From: Bradyrhizobium lablabi
GTDB lineage: Bacteria; Pseudomonadota; Alphaproteobacteria; Rhizobiales; Xanthobacteraceae
NCBI RefSeq assembly: GCF_018131005.1
Contig: NZ_JAFCJK010000002.1
Coordinates: forward strand, 806,001-870,000
DNA: 64,000 nt
Direction: 5' to 3'
The stretch's first letter is position 1. Each line of letters begins with the position of its first letter. The notes below the pieces were generated by a model that saw only the letters and a program-made list of their open reading frames with translations, had not been told where the DNA came from and did not search any database. The position numbers and the translations under genes are program-made. This document shows, piece by piece, positions 1-7,867 of this stretch.

Positions 1-470
1 GGGATCAGCGTCGAGAATTGCTGCTCGGGAACCGCTCCCATGCTGATCATGCTGGCGTCGCAGACGCCACCTTCATACTGGTTGGTGTAGAAATACGGTG
101 TGGTCGTCCGGTCGATGATCGGCCGAATGGCCTCGCGGGAGGCAGAGGTGATACCTCCGATCAGCACGTCGACTTTGTCGCGGCTGAGCAGACGCCGCGC
201 GAACTCCTGGTAGCGCGCGTTGTCGCCTTGCGGATCGAGATGGATGAGTTCGACCTGTCGTCCGAGAATGCCGCCGTTCTTGTTGATTTCTTCGACCGCC
301 AATTGCGAGCCGTGGAGTTTTGGCATGCCCATGAAAGCAAGATCGCCCGAGACGTCCTCGAGCAGACCGATCTTCAGCGGAGGCTCGGCCGCCTTCGCGG
401 CGCAGATCGCCGAGACCGTCCCCAGCATCACACCAAGAAATGCAGTTCTGATCAGATGTCCCGATGCCAT
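1..470 (-). CDS. amide/urea-type ABC transporter substrate-binding protein (3' part beyond window)
   Basis: Reading leftward from the ATG at 470, the frame stays open to the window edge (about 156 residues). It starts with a signal peptide (MASGHLIRTAFLGVMLGT...) ending near AKAAEP. The mature part has the type I periplasmic binding fold pattern of the Peripla_BP_6 family: KIGLLEDVSGDLAFMG, AVEEINKNGGILGR, and DVLIGGITSASREAIRPI. Such proteins deliver short-chain amides, urea or branched amino acids to an ABC importer. It is the third leftward gene after an amidase and a formamidase, so amide or urea uptake is the likely role. The permease and ATPase genes would lie to the left of the window. 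The substrate is inferred from context. Confidence 0.85.
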   Translation of the reverse strand, partial: MASGHLIRTAFLGVMLGTVSAICAAKAAEPPLKIGLLEDVSGDLAFMGMPKLHGSQLAVEEINKNGGILGRQVELIHLDPQGDNARYQEFARRLLSRDKVDVLIGGITSASREAIRPIIDRTTTPYFYTNQYEGGVCDASMISMGAVPEQQFSTLI

Positions 471-502
471 TGAAATGACCCCTTGTTGAATGTCGCTGGT
501 AA

Positions 503-1501
503 TCATGCCTTGAGGTAAGATTTGAGAATCGACGCGCCCATCGTGTATTTCGGGTCGACCATATTGCCGAGCCGCATTCGCCCGGCCTGGCTGAGCAGCA
601 TGTACGCGTCGATCTCGTCGAAGCCGTAATCGGCAGCCATCCATCGCGTTAGCTCGCGATAGGCGATGCGGGCCGCGTCCTCGAGCGGGCGCGCGCTGCC
701 GATCGTCATGATGAAGTCCTTTGTCTCGAGCCGCGGCCAGGCGAAGCTCCAGTTCTTGATCAGATCGACCTGCAGCGTCACCGTTGCGCGTTGCTCGAGC
801 GCGACGCCTGAGAGTTCGCCGTCACCCTGCGTGGCATGGCAGTCGCCGACGTAGAGCATTCCACCCTCGGTGTGCACGGGCAGGTAAAGGACGGCACCGG
901 GCGCCACGTCGGGCAAGTCCATGTTGCCACCGTGATAGTCCGGTTGGAGCGAGGAGATCGCTTCGATCTCGGGAGAGACGCCGATCGTGCCGATGAAGGG
1001 TTCGTAAGGCAGTGTGATCTTGTCGTTCCAGCGGACGCCGTTCCTGTCGACATGCAGCTTTTTCACCCGCTCGGGGAGCGGCGGATTGAGCATGGCTGTG
1101 GAGCCGGTGCCGACCAGCCCGCCAAACTCGGGAATAATGCAGGTAGTGCCCGCCGGCTGTGCGCCGCGCGTCTCGACATCGCGGATATAGACGGCAAGGC
1201 AATCGCCTTTCTTGGCGCCCTTGACCGCTATGGGCCCGCATTGCGGGTTGAGATACGGAAAGGTCAGCTTCGCCGTCGGACTGTCGCTCTCGCTCGTGAG
1301 CACCCCGCCGAAGGCGTCTTCGGTCTCGACGACGACGACCCCTCCGGGATCGATCGACAAAGTGGGCTTCGCGTAGGGCCCGTAAACGTAATGGAAGCCG
1401 CCCTGCTGCTCGATCGTCAGACTGTACGTTACGCTGGCCACCCCCTTGGCTACGCCGCGCTTCGACATAATGGAACTTTGCAACCAGTCTTCCGCTTTCA
1501 T
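503..1501 (-). CDS. formamidase/acetamidase (FmdA/AmdA family)
   Basis: Cytoplasmic amidohydrolase of the FmdA_AmdA family, which releases ammonia from formamide or acetamide. Family-like segments include GPYAKPTLSIDPGG and VVVVETEDAFGG near the N-terminus, CGPIAVKGAKKGDCLAVYI in the middle, GGNMDLPDVAPGAVLYLPV, and GDCHATQGDGELSG. The total of 332 residues is near the usual length. I chose the ATG at 1501 because a GAGGAG ribosome site lies 8 bases upstream; an in-frame extension to 1546 would overlap the amidase gene. It follows the amidase by 17 bp and precedes the binding protein by about 30 bp, so the three form one operon. The exact amide is not decided by sequence. Confidence 0.88.
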   Translation of the reverse strand: MKAEDWLQSSIMSKRGVAKGVASVTYSLTIEQQGGFHYVYGPYAKPTLSIDPGGVVVVETEDAFGGVLTSESDSPTAKLTFPYLNPQCGPIAVKGAKKGDCLAVYIRDVETRGAQPAGTTCIIPEFGGLVGTGSTAMLNPPLPERVKKLHVDRNGVRWNDKITLPYEPFIGTIGVSPEIEAISSLQPDYHGGNMDLPDVAPGAVLYLPVHTEGGMLYVGDCHATQGDGELSGVALEQRATVTLQVDLIKNWSFAWPRLETKDFIMTIGSARPLEDAARIAYRELTRWMAADYGFDEIDAYMLLSQAGRMRLGNMVDPKYTMGASILKSYLKA

Positions 1502-1518
1502 GCGAACGGCTCCTCGGG

Positions 1519-2919
1519 TCAGATGACAGGATGACGTTTGTGCCAATCGGTCACGCGCTGAAACGCGTCGCCCGCTCGAACCAGACTGGCCTCATCGAAG
1601 TGCCGGCCAGCGAACTGGAAGGCGACGGGACCGCCGTTGGATGCAAAGCCGCCGGGAAGCGTGATTGTCGGGCTTCCGGTCATGTCGAAAGGACATGTGA
1701 AGCGCAGCAGTGCGGCGATCAGGGAAGCGTCTTCGCCGAGCGCCGCCATCTTGGCGAGCGTGGGCGCCGCGAAGGGCTGGGCCGGGATTGCGATGAGATC
1801 GACAGCTTCGAACAGAAGCCGCACCGCACCGCGAAAAGCCTCCCGCCGCAGCACAATCTTCTGGTAGTTCGTGCCGGACTGCTGCAAGCCAAGATCGAGC
1901 AGTCCGGCGAGCGTTGGACCGTATTCGCCCTTGCGCGAGGGATAGGTCTCTTCGTGCGCAACCGCCGCCTCGATGCCGCAAAGCGGGAACCAGTCATCGA
2001 CAACGGCCTTGGTATCCGGAAACGTGATCTCGCGGATCGTCGCGCCAAGATCCGCCGCGGCGCGCAACCCCTCACCCAGCACCTTGGCCGCGGCCTCATC
2101 TGTGCCCTCGCCGGTCCAGCGCCGATCGATGCCGATCGTCACGCCGCGCAGATCGCCGGACAACCCTGCCAGATAGGCAGGCACGGCCAACGGCACGGAG
2201 GTCGTGTCCTTTGCGTCCTGCCCGGCGATCACGCCGAGTATTGCACCGCAATCGACCGCGCTGCGCGCCATCGGACCTATGTGATCGAGCGTAGCCGCCA
2301 GCTCGAACGCCCCGTAACGGCTAACGCGCCCCCAAGTTGGTTTCAGCCCGGTGATGCCGTTGGCAGCGGACGGAAATCGGATCGATCCGCCTGTATCCGT
2401 TCCAAGCGACCCGAAACAGAGCCCCGCGGCGGTTGCCGAACCGGAACCGCTCGACGACGCTCCCGGCCACAACTCGGGGTTCCAGGGATTTTTCGGCGGC
2501 TCGATCTTGGGATGATGATCGGCGTAGGCGCCTTCGGTCTGCTGCAGCTTGCCGAGAATGATCGCGCCAGCGCCCTTCAACCGGGTCACTACCGTGGCAT
2601 CCTCGTTCGGGTGGAAGTCGCGGTGGATGGTCATGCCGTGCGCAGCCGGCGCACCCTTGACCCAACAGAGGTCCTTGATCGCAACGGGCACGCCGTGCAG
2701 CGGCCCTTTCACATTGCCGGACCCTATCTCTTTTTCCGCTACGGCCGCCTCGGCCAACGCAGAGTCTGCCATGACATGGGCGTAGCTCTTAAGCTTGCCA
2801 TCGAGCCGCTCGATCCGGTCGAGCATCGCCTTGGTCACTTCGACCGGTGATAGCTTCCTTGCATGAAGCTGCTGCCCGACCTCGACCAGCCCTTGATAGT
2901 GAAGATCAGTCGTCGCCAT
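1519..2919 (-). CDS. amidase, amidase-signature family
   Basis: Amidase-signature hydrolase of 466 residues (GatA-related) that cleaves a carboxamide to acid and ammonia. The Ser-cisSer-Lys triad context is visible: the lysine in PVAIKDLCWVKG, and the serines in GASSSGSGSATAAG followed by GTDTGGSIRFPSA. There is no sign of GatB or GatC nearby, so it is a catabolic amidase, not the tRNA amidotransferase. The start at 2919 has a GGGGA ribosome site; an extension to 3021 would run into the leader. It is the first gene of the leftward amide operon and lies behind a leader with a promoter and an intrinsic terminator, with the amiCR-type regulators divergent. Confidence 0.9.
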   Translation of the reverse strand: MATTDLHYQGLVEVGQQLHARKLSPVEVTKAMLDRIERLDGKLKSYAHVMADSALAEAAVAEKEIGSGNVKGPLHGVPVAIKDLCWVKGAPAAHGMTIHRDFHPNEDATVVTRLKGAGAIILGKLQQTEGAYADHHPKIEPPKNPWNPELWPGASSSGSGSATAAGLCFGSLGTDTGGSIRFPSAANGITGLKPTWGRVSRYGAFELAATLDHIGPMARSAVDCGAILGVIAGQDAKDTTSVPLAVPAYLAGLSGDLRGVTIGIDRRWTGEGTDEAAAKVLGEGLRAAADLGATIREITFPDTKAVVDDWFPLCGIEAAVAHEETYPSRKGEYGPTLAGLLDLGLQQSGTNYQKIVLRREAFRGAVRLLFEAVDLIAIPAQPFAAPTLAKMAALGEDASLIAALLRFTCPFDMTGSPTITLPGGFASNGGPVAFQFAGRHFDEASLVRAGDAFQRVTDWHKRHPVI

Positions 2920-3019
2920 TGCCGTTCGTCCCCACACTTGTTTCGCGACGCAATTGCGGCTCATCACCGCGCAAGCGCCCACATTCTGTCGACACGGACG
3001 CATCGCCACTTTGGGCGAC

Positions 3020-3067
3020 AAAAGAAAAAAGCCATCCGTCCCTCCCGCTTGAGGCGACGAATGGCTT
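3020..3067 (-). terminator. leader intrinsic terminator of the amide operon (likely antitermination site)
   Basis: On the minus strand a 12-bp stem (AAGCCATTCGTC with GACGGATGGCTT, one G-U pair) is extended by an inner CCTC/GAGG stem with a 6-base loop and followed by TTTTTTCTTTT. It lies about 100 bases upstream of the amidase start, inside the leader, so it would stop transcription before the genes unless overridden. An ANTAR protein encoded next door is the obvious antiterminator. Confidence 0.88.
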
Positions 3068-3074
3068 CAATGCC
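3063..3074 (-). promoter_or_regulatory. candidate ANTAR-type hexaloop overlapping the terminator
   Basis: On the minus strand GGC-ATTGAA-GCC can form a short stem with a six-base loop that has A at loop position 1 and G at position 4, the pattern known for ANTAR-bound leader hairpins. Its 3' arm is the 5' arm of the terminator, so forming it would break the terminator. The stem is only 3 solid base pairs and I did not find a convincing first hairpin upstream, so this is a candidate. Confidence 0.45.
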
Positions 3075-3188
3075 GCGGCTATGACCCATAGATAGGGCTG
3101 AAGTCGAACAGAGCACTCAAAGCCAAGATCTGGACGTCATCGGCCAGATCAAGGCAAGCAAGGTTCGAGGCAAGCCCTTAACCCCGAA

Positions 3189-3218
3189 ATTGTAAGTTCG
3201 TGTCCGCCGCGCTGTCAA
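3189..3218 (-). promoter_or_regulatory. sigma70-type promoter of the amide operon
   Basis: Minus strand: a perfect TTGACA (3213-3218) is followed after 18 bases by TACAAT (3189-3194). Transcription would begin near 3182, giving a leader of about 260 bases that includes the terminator at 3020-3067 before the amidase start at 2919. A near-consensus promoter followed by a conditional terminator fits control by antitermination. Confidence 0.7.
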
Positions 3219-3333
3219 CGAGGGGAGGTGCACAAATTTGGCGAGTTCGCTGCTCAGCAGATCAGCAAGACCTCTTGCGTCGATATCGGTCATGATGATC
3301 TGCTCAAGATGTCGCGCTTCCCGAAAGAGAGAG

Positions 3334-4497
3334 ATGACAAAGCCGTCCATTCCAGTTGGCATCCTATGCTCGCAGTCCGGTCCCTATCAGGCCATGGGCC
3401 GCGAGATCCTCAAGAGCGCCTTGATGGCGGTCGACGAGATCAACGCTAGTCCAGATTTCGATTTCGCGCTTACCGCTCATGTCCGCGACCCCCGCGGCAT
3501 CATCGCGGAGTACCACACGGCTTGTGACGACCTTATCCGCAACACGGAGGTCAACCACCTTATCGGCTGCTACACATCCGCATCACGGAAGCAGGTGTTG
3601 CCGATCGTCGAGCGCACCGATCGACTGCTATGGTATCCGGCGCGTTACGAAGGATTCGAATGCTCCGACAACGTTATCTATGTCGGCGCTTCCCCCAATC
3701 ACAACGTCCTGCCACTCGTGCGGTTTGTGCTCGATAACATCTCGCGCCACATCTTTTGCGTCGGGAGCAACTATGTCTGGACCTGGGAAACCAATCGCGT
3801 CACGCGCGAACTGGTAACAGCGGCACAGGGAAGTATCCTGGCCGAACGCTTGCTGGAGCTCGGCGAAAGCGCGGTCGAACACATCGTCAGCGAAATCGTG
3901 CGGCGCAAGCCGCCGGTGGTGTTCAACACGCTCGTTGGCAGCTCGAGCTACGACTTCATTCGCGCCTTCCATTCCGCTACCACGGCTGCCGGCCTCGACA
4001 TTCCGATGTTGAGCTGCAGTCTCTGCGAACCTGAGCTCAAGATCGTCGGACCGGCATCGGCCGGCTGCATCACGTCGTCAGCCTGGTTTGAGAGCATTCG
4101 ACTGCCGGAAAATCGTGCGTTCGTCGCTCGCTGGAAGGCACGTCACGGCGAAGGCAGCAGTCCCTCCGTTGATGGCCAATCGGCCTATGTTGCGGTCTAT
4201 CTGCTCGCGCGCGCGATCCAACGGGCCGGCACGGCCGATATAGATGAAGTACGTCGGGCCGCTGTCGGTTATCGCTACAATTCGCCGCAGGGGCCCGTCT
4301 GGATCGATGGCGAGACCAATCATTGCGTTCTTACACCACGTCTGGCGGTCTCGAACGCACAGGAACAATTCGACATCTTCTGGGAAGCCGCCGCCCCCGT
4401 AAAGCCCGACCCCTACCTGTCGCAACTCGACGTCGCTGTCTTGCCTTCACGGAATGAAGCGTTGCCAAATGCGCCCCATCTGCGGATCGTTAAATGA
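3334..4497 (+). CDS. amiC: AmiC-like amide sensor, binding-protein family
   Basis: Cytoplasmic member of the periplasmic binding fold (387 residues) without a signal peptide, resembling AmiC of Pseudomonas, which binds short amides and restrains AmiR. Visible hallmarks are PVGILCSQSGPYQAMGREI at the N-terminus, LIGCYTSASRKQVLPI, and LLWYPARYEGFECSDNVIYVGASPNHN, which is typical of AmiC/FmdD/UrtA proteins. The ATG at 3334 follows a purine-rich GAAAGAGAGAG; the in-frame extension to 3238 has no support. Its stop overlaps the next gene's start by 4 bp, so sensor and antiterminator are translationally coupled. It is divergent from the amide operon it should control. Ligand identity is inferred. 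Confidence 0.85.
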   Translation: MTKPSIPVGILCSQSGPYQAMGREILKSALMAVDEINASPDFDFALTAHVRDPRGIIAEYHTACDDLIRNTEVNHLIGCYTSASRKQVLPIVERTDRLLWYPARYEGFECSDNVIYVGASPNHNVLPLVRFVLDNISRHIFCVGSNYVWTWETNRVTRELVTAAQGSILAERLLELGESAVEHIVSEIVRRKPPVVFNTLVGSSSYDFIRAFHSATTAAGLDIPMLSCSLCEPELKIVGPASAGCITSSAWFESIRLPENRAFVARWKARHGEGSSPSVDGQSAYVAVYLLARAIQRAGTADIDEVRRAAVGYRYNSPQGPVWIDGETNHCVLTPRLAVSNAQEQFDIFWEAAAPVKPDPYLSQLDVAVLPSRNEALPNAPHLRIVK

Positions 4498-5081
4498 GCA
4501 AGCCTTCATCATTCTCTCTCCGCGGCCGCAAGGCCCTCGTCGCCATCAAGGACGAACGTGATTTATCGATCGTCAGACGTCAGCTCGAGCGCCTTGGAAT
4601 TGACGTCCGCAGTTGGGAACCTGGTCATGGTATTGAGCCTCACGCTGACATTGTCCTGATCGACGACGAGTTTCTGCCCCTGAACTCGACGATAGAGCAC
4701 ATTTTTCACGGAGGCGTTCCCGTGGTCGCACTGCTCGGCACGGAAACGCCAAGCCGACTTAAGCTCCTGCTTGAACTTGACCCAGCATCGTTTCTCGTCA
4801 AACCGCTGCGTTCAGCGGGCATCTACGCAGCCCTCGTCATGGCGTTCGAGCGAAACGGGCGCACCAACGAACTGAAGGAGCAGATCTCCAAACTCGAGCA
4901 ACGTCTGCGGTCACGTCGCATCGTACTTGCTGCTGTTCTTCAAGTGATGCACTTGCATTCCGTCGCCGAACCCGAAGCCTTTGCACTGATCCGGCGGGCC
5001 GCAATGGAGCGGCGCAAAACAATCGAGGAAATCTCGGCAGAGATCACAGCAAGGGGAAGCTCGCCGCGGGCAGCTGGATAG
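4494..5081 (+). CDS. amiR: AmiR-like ANTAR-domain antiterminator
   Basis: Response-regulator-like protein of 195 residues. Residues about 10-120 form a receiver-like domain (ALVAIKDERDLSIVRRQLERL, ADIVLIDDEFLPL). A coiled-coil linker and a C-terminal ANTAR RNA-binding helix bundle follow (RLRSRRIVLAAVLQVMHLHS, then EPEAFALIRRAAMERRKTIE). ANTAR proteins bind hairpins in leader RNA and prevent terminator formation. The ATGA overlap with the AmiC-like gene, and a terminator in the leader of the divergent amidase operon, point to amide-induced antitermination as in Pseudomonas AmiC/AmiR. Whether the receiver is phosphorylated or held by AmiC is not shown; the AmiC neighbour favours the latter. 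Confidence 0.87.
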   Translation: MSKPSSFSLRGRKALVAIKDERDLSIVRRQLERLGIDVRSWEPGHGIEPHADIVLIDDEFLPLNSTIEHIFHGGVPVVALLGTETPSRLKLLLELDPASFLVKPLRSAGIYAALVMAFERNGRTNELKEQISKLEQRLRSRRIVLAAVLQVMHLHSVAEPEAFALIRRAAMERRKTIEEISAEITARGSSPRAAG

Positions 5082-5829
5082 CTCGCTCCTCGCCCACGCG
5101 CTCGGAGAGATCGCCAAACGTGGCCGCTTCATTCGCTCGAGAATTCTGATGGCGCTTTGCCGAAAGCCACCGCGTTCAGCCGGCCCGCCTCCGTATCAGA
5201 GCGACACCGATCCAGGTGGAAAAAGCCGCCTGATCTGACAAAGTTGTTCATGTGATCCAGTTCCCGCATGCAAACACGCTGCCATGGAGCGATATCTCCC
5301 GCATTGAACTAAGTGAATCTCGATTCCCAAGCCCCCTGCTTCATCGATGGTCATCAGGATCGCAAAGCGTCGATGGCATGGGCAATGAGAATGCCGACAC
5401 TTAATACAATCAAAAATGAAATTGCAGCATCAAACATGCCCCTACCGAACCGTCTGGCGCCTGATCAGTCAAAACGATTTTCGCTCACGGGGATCGTTTC
5501 CTTCATCGCCGATGCGGTAAGGCCACAGTTGAATTAGCGCGCGGCGTAAAGCATCGCACGACGATCGGTCTCGCGGGCGAAACGCGGGATTCGAGGGGCG
5601 AGATCGATAGACGACATGATCGCTTGGCCAGCCACTGCCGCGTTTGGTGGATTGCTTTGGAAGTCGAAAATGCGCTCGGCATAATTCACATGAGGTCCTT
5701 CGACCGCGACTGGAGCGACCCTGACGTCGGCATCGGCAAGTGCGACCCGCCTGGGGCGGCACCGTGGGGGCGGGTTTGAGTACGTTTTCGCGCCGAACTG
5801 GTCGTTCGGTACTGAGTGCGACCATTTCT
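5082..5829. other. intergenic stretch with no supported gene
   Basis: About 750 bases between the AmiR gene and the DUF3892 gene. A leftward frame at 5534-5833 (99 codons) overlaps the DUF3892 stop by 4 bp and ends with a plausible tail (DLAPRIPRFARETDRRAML). It has no recognisable domain and an atypical N-terminus, so I leave it as a weak candidate. A 74-codon rightward frame at 5313-5537 is also unconvincing. Confidence 0.4.
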
Positions 5830-6162
5830 TCATGGGCGCGGCGCTCGCCTCGTGTGTACTGCCGGAGGTGCCGCAGGATCTGTGAACTCAGGAAGATTTA
5901 GGAGATTATTCGGAGCGAATCCGTCCGCAGTAGTCTTGAGATATTTGCGCCCGTTGTCGGTCGCCACCACTACGTTAAGGCTCCTTCCATTCACGCTGAT
6001 GAAGAACCTGTAAGTCCCGCTTTCGATGGCTGCGATTGCAGCATCCTCTTCTAGCCACCAGCGTGCGCCGTTATGAACGCCGCCAACGCCTTGGATGCGC
6101 TCATGGGGATCGTAGTGGCCAGCACGTTCGGCAATGCACTTTATCTCTACGCGAGTGGCCAT
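5830..6162 (-). CDS. DUF3892-like small protein of unknown function
   Basis: The core reads MATRVEIKCIAERA..., then HERIQGVGGVHNGARWWLEEDAA, IAAIESGTYRFFISVNG and YLKTTADGFAPNNLLNLPE, the order and spacing I associate with DUF3892 proteins (roughly 90-100 residues). The function of that family is unknown to me. I start at the ATG at 6162 because family members begin at this point; the frame is open upstream to 6369 without recognisable content. A C-terminal tail of about 20 residues rich in Pro, Ala and Arg follows the domain. No operon partner is evident. Confidence 0.6.
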   Translation of the reverse strand: MATRVEIKCIAERAGHYDPHERIQGVGGVHNGARWWLEEDAAIAAIESGTYRFFISVNGRSLNVVVATDNGRKYLKTTADGFAPNNLLNLPEFTDPAAPPAVHTRRAPRP

Positions 6163-6427
6163 CCTGGCGCTCGTCATCTTCGGACCACCGCTTGGCACTG
6201 TTGACCGGGAAACCTGTAATCCTCTGGACTGCATCAATGATTGCAGATTCTGTGATTGCCGTTTGTTCCAATTTGTTTCTGAGAGTGTCCCTTCGCCAGC
6301 GACAGCACCTGTGCTTGGCGCTAAAAATTGATCCCGTGTGATCACGGTCGCCATCATTTGGGCACCCATGTGGAGGAGGCTAAGGTCGGTAAGGATGCCG
6401 AGGCGGCCACTGCAGGGGGGCCTGCAA

Positions 6428-6559
6428 TTGACGGATCAACCCTACGATACCTTGCAAGATGCAGATTTACGCAACCTCGCGCGGGTGATTTCCGCGTGCA
6501 CGTTGGGGCTCTGGGCGTTTGCGGCGGGCCTGCTGTTGGGAACCTTTTTGTTTTCCTGA
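6428..6559 (+). CDS. small single-pass membrane protein, hypothetical
   Basis: A 43-codon frame from a TTG at 6428 preceded by GGGGGG. It encodes a short polar N-terminus (TDQPYDTLQDADLRNLARV) and one hydrophobic helix (ISACTLGLWAFAAGLLLGTFLF) ending near the C-terminus. The frame is open further upstream to 6338, but that part looks noncoding. It resembles no family I know. The clean amphipathic-then-hydrophobic pattern suggests a real small inner-membrane protein; confidence is modest. Confidence 0.4.
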   Translation: MTDQPYDTLQDADLRNLARVISACTLGLWAFAAGLLLGTFLFS

Positions 6560-6739
6560 AATAACACGCCAGCGGTCGCTACATTAACTTGAGGGCGGAA
6601 CCCGACAGAAGAATAAGCGAATTCCGTCGATTGGCCCCGCTAACCTGTCGCGACTTCGGTCAAACCCGCCTGTTTGGTAAACATGGCTGACGTTTTGAGC
6701 GGTTGGGCGACAGATGGCATCCGCGAAAGTAAGTGGCAG

Positions 6740-6931
6740 CTAATTCGAACGTTCCCGATGAGCGCGCTGTATGCGGCGATTAACTGCAGCGACTAGGCCT
6801 GGTTGTTCGAGTACTTCGACCAGTCGATCGAGGATCAGCCGTTCATTGGAGCGCGGCCGAGGTTCAAGGTACTCTTCCAGTATTTCTTGGGCAGCACTGA
6901 CTGCCCGGAGAGCGATTTCCTCATCCGACAT
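6740..6931 (-). CDS. small hypothetical protein (63 residues)
   Basis: Begins MSDEEIALRAVSAAQEILEE and continues as a charged helical protein rich in Glu, Arg and Leu (RSNERLILDRLVEVLEQPGL). The composition is coding-like and predicts an all-helical soluble protein. No domain is recognised. It stands alone with no close neighbour on the same strand. Confidence 0.6.
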   Translation of the reverse strand: MSDEEIALRAVSAAQEILEEYLEPRPRSNERLILDRLVEVLEQPGLVAAVNRRIQRAHRERSN

Positions 6932-7104
6932 ATTTCGAACTCCAAGGAATCACTTCGCCTAATCGTTCTACGGTCGGATGGTTCCCATTCAGTTAAAATT
7001 GGGATGGTCGTCATGGACTTCGCCACAATCCCGCGAACTTGCTGCGCCGCGGATTATCAGGAACCTTGAGTGTCATTAACCAGCGTCCGCAACTTCCAAT
7101 GAGA

Positions 7105-7194
7105 CTATTCGCGCCTTTGCCCGGCCGAATAGAGGGCCAGGAACGTCACAACGCCTAACAGTGCAGCCCAGACCAGAAAGTGTTCAGCGATCAT
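7105..7194 (-). CDS. 29-residue membrane peptide, too short for usual gene calling
   Basis: From the ATG at 7194, preceded by the ribosome site CGGAGGG, the frame reads MIAEHFLVWAALLGVVTFLA and ends LYSAGQRRE before a TAG. It is one hydrophobic helix of about 20 residues with a positively charged C-terminal tail. Such single-helix miniproteins often modulate membrane complexes; the function of this one is unknown. Strong ribosome site and helix support translation, but only by inspection. Confidence 0.45.
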   Translation of the reverse strand: MIAEHFLVWAALLGVVTFLALYSAGQRRE

Positions 7195-7579
7195 GCCAGC
7201 CCTCCGTTGGCAGCTTGGGAAAGCATGAAACGGGCCAGGCATCAGACCCGAGGCATTAGCGGTGCGAAGGAAGCCCGCCATTCGCGACGGGCTTGGAGTC
7301 TCAGGGAGAAGCGTCGTGAAGACGCTCGTACAGCCTATGATGAGTCGCGTCCCGATGGTGTTGCGTGACTAGCACTGTGGACAACAAAGCCAACGAATAC
7401 GACACCAGGGCTTTGGTCGGTGAGATCCTTCGCTTGTAGAATCGTAGCGGATTCGCAGGAGTTAATTTCATGACGTTCCCGATTTGTCGTGCTGGCGATG
7501 TCGCCAGATTACGGGCGTGCAAACTCGAAGCGACGCAGGCCGACTGTCCCACCGGCGCTGTACATGAACGGTAGCCGTG
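7195..7579. other. intergenic stretch with a hairpin only
   Basis: No supported gene. A stem of AAGCCCG (7271-7277) with CGGGCTT (7288-7294) around an 10-base loop could act as a weak leftward terminator, since CCTT follows on the minus strand. Overlapping short frames on both strands lack coding character. Confidence 0.4.
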
Positions 7580-7819
7580 ATGTCGTTCGGCTTTTGGGAA
7601 TACCGAACGAGCCACGGAACGTTTCGGATCATGCCACGGGCGGGAAGAACGTATCATCCGTTCTATGAGGACGAAGACCTTGGGTCGTACCATACCGTGA
7701 CCGCGGCGCTGGACGACCTTGTTGGCGGCTACACTTTCTTTCCCTCGAACGGCCTCGATCCATCAACGTGCGGCTTGCCCGATGAGCTTTCCTTGTGGAC
7801 TTTCGTGAGAACGCGTTGA
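7580..7819 (+). CDS. small hypothetical protein (79 residues)
   Basis: Starts MSFGFWEYRTSHGTFRIMPR at 7580 (a GTG at 7577 is in frame just before). It continues with WxxY-like aromatic patterns, YEDEDLGSYHTVTAALDDLVGG, and ends SLWTFVRTR. This has the look of the short rhizobial proteins with a small beta-sheet core and an alpha helix. No domain name is secure. A 22-bp tandem duplication begins within its stop codon. Confidence 0.55.
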   Translation: MSFGFWEYRTSHGTFRIMPRAGRTYHPFYEDEDLGSYHTVTAALDDLVGGYTFFPSNGLDPSTCGLPDELSLWTFVRTR

Positions 7820-7861
7820 GCGGGCGCCGATGTCAGATCGAGCGGGCGCCGATGTCAGATC
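7818..7861. repeat. 22-bp perfect tandem duplication
   Basis: The 22-bp unit starting GAGCGGGCGCCGATGTCA occurs twice back to back (7818-7839 and 7840-7861), immediately after the stop of the small rightward gene and 6 bp before the end of the leftward hydrolase gene. It looks like a recent slippage or duplication event in the convergent gap. Confidence 0.9.
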
Positions 7862-7867
7862 GACCAG

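Noticed and set aside
836..2850. Long rightward frames across the formamidase and amidase genes
   Set aside because: Antisense shadows of the well-supported leftward enzymes.
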